In this document: positions 59,561-64,000 of the stretch, piece after piece
Layout: each line of letters starts with the position of its first letter
Position numbering within the stretch: position 1 is the first letter of the stretch
Assembly: GCA_013397845.1 (NCBI GenBank)
Contig: VZTG01005438.1
Coordinates: 372,001 to 436,000 of the forward strand
DNA length: 64,000 bases
Direction: 5' to 3'
Origin: Melanocharis versteri
Taxonomy: Eukaryota; Chordata; Aves; Passeriformes; Melanocharitidae
Made by a program: the position numbers and the translations under genes
Notes under the pieces: model-generated
What the model was told of the DNA's origin: nothing
What the model saw: only the letters and a program-made list of their open reading frames with translations
Databases searched by the model: none

Positions 59561-60704
59561 TGAAAGCAAGCAGAAAACATCACTACAGCACAGCACAAAA
59601 CCACTGTTCACACACAGCTTTCCCAAGCACTCCATCCCAAATCAAATGGGGCAGACCCATGAGGGGGACAGAGCTGTTGAGAGGCACAGACACTACAGAC
59701 CATCAGCTGCATCTTGAAGGACACCAGGTCTTTGCTTCATGCCTAGGCCATCCCAGATGAGCTGCTTCTTTCTGCTTCCTGTGACAAGGAAACTCATCTG
59801 CTATGTTCAAAGCAAGTGCAAAATAGTTAAATCTCTAAACTGCACAGCAATTGCTTGTGGTTTTAGTGCCCTCCGGAGCTGTGTTGTAAAATATAAATCA
59901 TCCACCAAAAATGTAAGCAATCAAGAGTCACTTTCACTTGATGAACCTGCTATTCTCATTTTGTCCTTCATAATCTTTCATGTTGAGGCAGAAGAAAAAA
60001 GGGATAAAGATCAGAGAAGTTGTAATATGAATTTCAAGTTAATGGGAGAGGGGGAAAAAATAGGAATAACATTTGTATGCTGCATGATTTTGAAACTGTC
60101 AGGCCTTTCCTTGTTTTAACAAACATAAAGCATAAATTATATTTTGTCACCCTTGAAGTAGTTCTGAAGTTATCTGCAATCTATGATTTAATCTTGTACC
60201 TTTGCTCTGACCTCCTCCTACTACAAATTGTCACAAGGTATTGGTTGACTGAGTGACTGAAAAGACATAACATAATCATAATCTGAAGTTGTTCTTTGCT
60301 GAATATATGTGACAATAGAATGCAAACCAGAAAGCTGATCTTGAGAAATATCTTTGATCAAAGAATATGTACCTGGACAGACCATAAAAATTGCAATACA
60401 TACAACTACATGAGACGGACCAATAAGGAAAATATCTGTTGCTGAACTCTCTAAGTGCTGTTACTGGAGATGGCAGTGTTGGTAGGAGTGGTCAACCTAT
60501 ACACAGATGATCATCATGGAACTGCCTCCATCAACATTTCAGAAAAATAAAGCCAGAGACAGAGAGGAAAAGAACTAAAATTGTCTCTGTTACATAACAA
60601 TTTATCTATCCTGTTTACAAATGCATTTCTTTTCACTTAATTTCTGCCTTCTTGTCACATGTGAGTATCAGCTATTTTGATACGGAAAATAAGAGCACTC
60701 TATC
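59561..60704. other. noncoding DNA
   Basis: No gene recognised. The frame 59739-60119 (126 codons) has no family resemblance. A perfect 12-bp palindrome CTTTGATCAAAG lies at 60352-60363. The first part may include further worn LINE sequence. Confidence 0.5.
60352..60363. promoter_or_regulatory. palindromic TCF/LEF-like motif
   Basis: CTTTGATCAAAG is a perfect palindrome whose two halves each match the TCF/LEF core (ATCAAAG). Sequence match only; a single motif of this kind is expected by chance at low frequency. Confidence 0.25.
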
Positions 60705-61285
60705 AGAAATAGTGTGGCCAGCAAGAAATTATTGTCCCCCTATACTCAGCACCTATGAAGCTGTACCTCAAATCCTGTGTCCAGTTTTCAGCCTCACCTC
60801 ACAAGGAAGGCTTCGAGGCGCTGGAGTGTGTCCAGGGGAGGGCAATGGAGCTGGTGAAGGGTCTAGAGAATGAGTCTTATGAAGAGCAACTGAGGGAGCT
60901 GGGGGTGTTCAGCCTGGAGGAAAGGAAGCTCAGGGGGGACCTTACCACTCTCTACAACTGCCTGAAAGGAGGCTGCAGGGAGATGGGGGGCAGTCTCTTC
61001 TCCCAAGTAACCAGCAACAGGACAAGGGGAATCAGCGTCGAGTTGCACCACAGGAGGTTAAGACTGAGAATTAGGAAAAATTTCTTCATCAAAACAATTG
61101 TCAAGCATTGAAACAGGCTGCCCAGGGAACTGATGGAGTCACCATCCCTGGAAGTGTTCAAAAAACATGTGGATGTGGCACTTGGGGACATAGTTTAGTG
61201 GTAGATTTGGCAGTGCTGGGTTAACAACTGGACTTGACCCTACAGGAATTTTGCAACCTGAAAGGTTTTATAATTCTATGAATCA
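60705..61285 (+). mobile_element. CR1 LINE, ORF2 C-terminus and 3' end
   Basis: From ATAGTGTGGCCAGCAAGAAA the sequence follows the CR1 3' quarter: 'YSAPMKLYLKSC'-type region, then the C-terminal reverse-transcriptase segment 'VQGRAMELVKGLENESYEEQ', 'LRELGVFSLEERKLRGDLTT', 'LYNCLKGGCREMGGSLFS', 'RTRGISVELHHRRLRLRI', 'RKNFFIKTIVKH' in one open frame (60755-61111). After a stop come the remnant of 'RLPRELMESPSLEVFK' and the 3' UTR ending AATTCTATGAATCATGA. The element is 5'-truncated. It is a different, better-preserved CR1 subfamily from those at 1526 and 19262, as the divergent 3' UTR shows. Confidence 0.95.
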
Positions 61286-62489
61286 TGATTTCTGCATATC
61301 TGTCAGCCTCATTTCTACAAATTAATCTTTGTGCATCCAGAGTCTTTGTGTGCTTACAATTCAGGTAGCCCCATACTGCTGCACAGTTTCTGTGTTTACC
61401 TAGTCCACAGGTTTGCTAACCCTTCAAGAAAAAAATAAAAGCTTGCCTTCTGGAGACTGAGCAAATAATCTACCCTTGAATATGAGAACATTAGCACTGT
61501 ATTCATTTCCACATGACATTTAAGACTGTAATCCACGCTGTGCGGAGTCTGGGGGATCCTCCTTTCCCCATGACTCATTTTACTTCCTGCTTGGCCTCTG
61601 AATCTAATTGACTCTTCCAGTTAATTTCATTTGGATTGCCATTATGATTATGACATTTAACAAGATTCCTTTTATGTCTAATACATTTAAATAGTAAATT
61701 AAAACAAGAGCTAGCCACTACTGACATTTGCAGAATGTAGGCATCTGCAGTTATATTTTCCACATACTATGAATTCAGATGGTTGGAGAAGAGTTTTTAA
61801 GGGGAGCAGTACATTTTTTTTTTGTTTGTTTCATTTCTTATTTACTTTCCCTCTGTAAAGAACTTATAGGCAGTGCAAGAGTCTAAAGCTGAGATGACCC
61901 ACATACAATTTGTTGATCTCATTAATCACTGAATTAAGTGATTGAATCTATTTGATTGCAATTACAGACTCTACCTCTCTCTCATTAATCATGGCAATAA
62001 GACCATGATTTTCAAAGTTATGTGGGTGACTGACTTTCTTTTTCTAAAATCAGTGGCAAGAGTCTTTTCATATGTAATTTATTTGAATAACGTTCAGTCT
62101 TTTTTTGTTTCCACAAAATTCACATATAAACCTTAGAGACACAGGGGTTTAGCTATGGCTTACTGACTCTGCACAGTTCAAGAAATCCAAGGATTTATGC
62201 ATGCGTATAGATGAGAGGCTGAAACAGAGAGAGAGAATAACTACACAAAACGTACATCCTAAAATTGCTTCCTCTCAGGAATAACATTTTGACTGCTAGA
62301 TAAATTACATTGTGTTTGCACTTTTGTGGAGCAATCATGACATCCAGTGGGCATCCCCCTTACTGCAGGGCACCAGTACCTTGACTTCACTACAGGACAG
62401 GTGATGGAAATACATGCGAAGAAAATACCAAGAAAATTTCCGGCAAAATAATTTTCATTTCTTTTTTTCTTTCTAATATGTTGGAGGGC
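61286..62489. other. unique noncoding DNA with a conserved-element-like block
   Basis: No gene seen. 61905-62100 is unique, AT-rich, with ATTAATCA motifs at two places and a perfect 8-bp hairpin AATCATGG/CCATGATT (61987-62010). A T tract lies at 61815-61824. Confidence 0.5.
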
Positions 62490-62545
62490 TTTTTTGTTGT
62501 TGTTTTGGGGGGTTTTGGGGTGGTTTTTTTGCTTTTCTTTTTTCT
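62490..62545. repeat. T/G-rich low-complexity tract
   Basis: Runs of T interrupted by GTTGTTG, G6 (62507-62512) and G4 (62517-62520) with TTTT spacers. Potential G-quadruplex former on the plus strand if G6 is split. The minus-strand K/P/N-rich frames here (62259-62603 and others) reflect this composition. Confidence 0.85.
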
Positions 62546-64000
62546 GAATGCTTTCCAAGCATCCTGTGGATACATTTCCAATTATTAGTCTTGCTAATTG
62601 CATTGCATGTCAAACAGTATTTCAAGACCTTTGGACCACAGCACAGAATGCTGCCTGGCATGCTGATCCATACAGACCAGTAGTTTTGTCACAAGCTCAG
62701 AGAAAGAGGCAGCCAGGTGTGCCCAGAAACGAATTCAGCCCTCACAGGACTGTCACAGGTGCTCCATGAAATTCTAGTCTGCTGTGAGTTGGATGTAATA
62801 GCTGCAGACTGTTTGGGGTATTTCTTGTCTTTCACTAAACTATTTTTGTGAGCTCACCAGCCTTCATGCAGGGGCAAGATAAATAAGAGGAGTTTGCCTG
62901 CTGCTTGGGGCAGAGAGTCACCTTCTTCATGGCAGCAAAATTTCACAACATCATACATCACAGTGAGGAATCCATCATATAAGGTGGCTGGCATTGTTGT
63001 AACAGAGGGATCAATTAAGCTGGGTGTGGGTGCGCTGATGAATTTAAAGGCCTTTAAACCTTAACTTTCTGCTTTTGTAATTTGCAGTACCATATGTGTA
63101 CACGTTTTTCTATTTGCAGCTGTTGCTACATCCATCACTTCCTATTCATTTCCCATCCAGAAGTTCACAGTTGCTGTACCTGTGCCACTGCCAGCTGTTC
63201 AACAGCGCACGGGTGCCTGTAGTCTGCTCACCATTCTGCGACAGATTCCTCCTTGGAGACAAACGTGGCCAACTCACTCCCCATGTTTTTTGTTACTGTT
63301 TTGGTCAGGATCAGGTCTGGAGCAAAGCACCAGATTCAGCTTGAGTCCTCAAGTCTGACTGGCACCCTTTGAAGTGACTATGGCTGTTCTGGGTGAAGTT
63401 ATCCCATGCATAGCCATCTTCAGGTTTCAGCTTTGATGCTGAAGGCAAAGGGACTGGGTACACCTCCCAGATACAGATCAAAGGAAATTCCTAGGCTCAA
63501 TCCCACTGCCTACTCAGGGCTGACTTACTTTGATTCATTTTTCTACCGTGTGGCAGACATCCAGTGTGACTGCACTGTACAGTTTCTCATTTGGAAATTT
63601 ATCTTCCCAACCAGTCTTAGGCTGTCTGTTACAAATATTATGGTGTAAATCCTGAAGAAACTGCTGGGTGCACCCAGGAGATGCTGGTAGGAATCACTGA
63701 GCATTGGCTCCAGTTAATCCCTGCAAACAAACCTGCATACAGGATGCTGTGTGTGTAAGGAGAATGACAGTGCTAACTAAAACATAAATTCAGGGTTGTC
63801 ATTCCGTTAGTAACTAAGCAGCAGTGGCGAGAGATACCATCCCTCCTCTCCATTCACACTGGATTAAATGATTGTGCACCTTTCCAGCGCACAGCATTAC
63901 TCTAAAGCCTTTGGAAGAAAATGAGAGTAACCTTTTCTTCAGCCTGCCAAGGGACTATGTAACCTTGTAATTATCCGGCTTTAGATAGAGGAGATATATT
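62546..64000. other. unique noncoding DNA
   Basis: No exon or named repeat found. Frames at 62548-62769, 63096-63344 and 63406-63648 match nothing I recognise. Confidence 0.5.

Noticed and set aside
1..64000. CRISPR arrays, tRNA or rRNA genes, bacterial operons, integrons
   Set aside because: No regularly spaced direct repeats, no tRNA A/B-box cloverleaf candidates and no prokaryotic gene structure were found; the sequence is vertebrate.

Overview
The window is nuclear DNA from a bird. The main evidence is four CR1 LINE fragments of avian or sauropsid type (three with typical CR1 3' regions or C-terminal reverse-transcriptase sequence), a repeat at 5275-5765 whose sequence I recognise as a dispersed avian element, compact retroviral LTRs, and the absence of L1, Alu or B-type SINEs. 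I cannot name the species. The DNA is mostly AT-rich and poor in CpG, with no recognisable protein-coding exon, tRNA, rRNA or CRISPR array on either strand. The open frames present are short, do not resemble any family I know, and mostly lie in repeats or in low-complexity DNA. The best description is a gene desert or a very long intron. There is no bacterial-style operon or defence system here.

Layout: 1-2230 has a minus-strand CR1 3' end next to a GC-rich repeat. 5275-5765 is an old LTR-type avian repeat. 7165-7340 holds a MIR-like SINE remnant. 8025-8930 (minus) and 58620-59560 (plus) are two very old CR1/L3-type ORF2 remnants in which reverse-transcriptase motifs can still be read. 19262-19515 and 60705-61285 are younger CR1 3' ends on the plus strand. 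44449-45091 (plus) and 46521-47233 (minus) are two related, CpG-rich LTRs in inverted orientation. 54666-55033 (minus) is a complete solo LTR flanked by a perfect 6-bp target-site duplication. The remainder is unique DNA with a few microsatellites and AT-rich, TAATTA-bearing blocks that look like conserved noncoding elements; their conservation cannot be tested here.

Assembly quality: 22.5-28 kb is damaged. A 548-base N run (23720-24267) and single Ns at 22582, 23395 and 24959 accompany two exact duplications: 23044-23394 = 24960-25310 (351 bp) and 24268-24958 = 27263-27953 (691 bp). The duplicate edges coincide with the Ns, so this looks like a scaffolding or gap-filling error rather than biology. 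The real locus is probably about 1.9 kb shorter.

The most interesting signals outside repeats are a long imperfect hairpin at 32588-32674, with a 16-bp near-perfect stem around an 8-nt loop and further pairing outward (pre-miRNA-like size), and the related inverted LTR pair. I found no convincing undescribed gene system.
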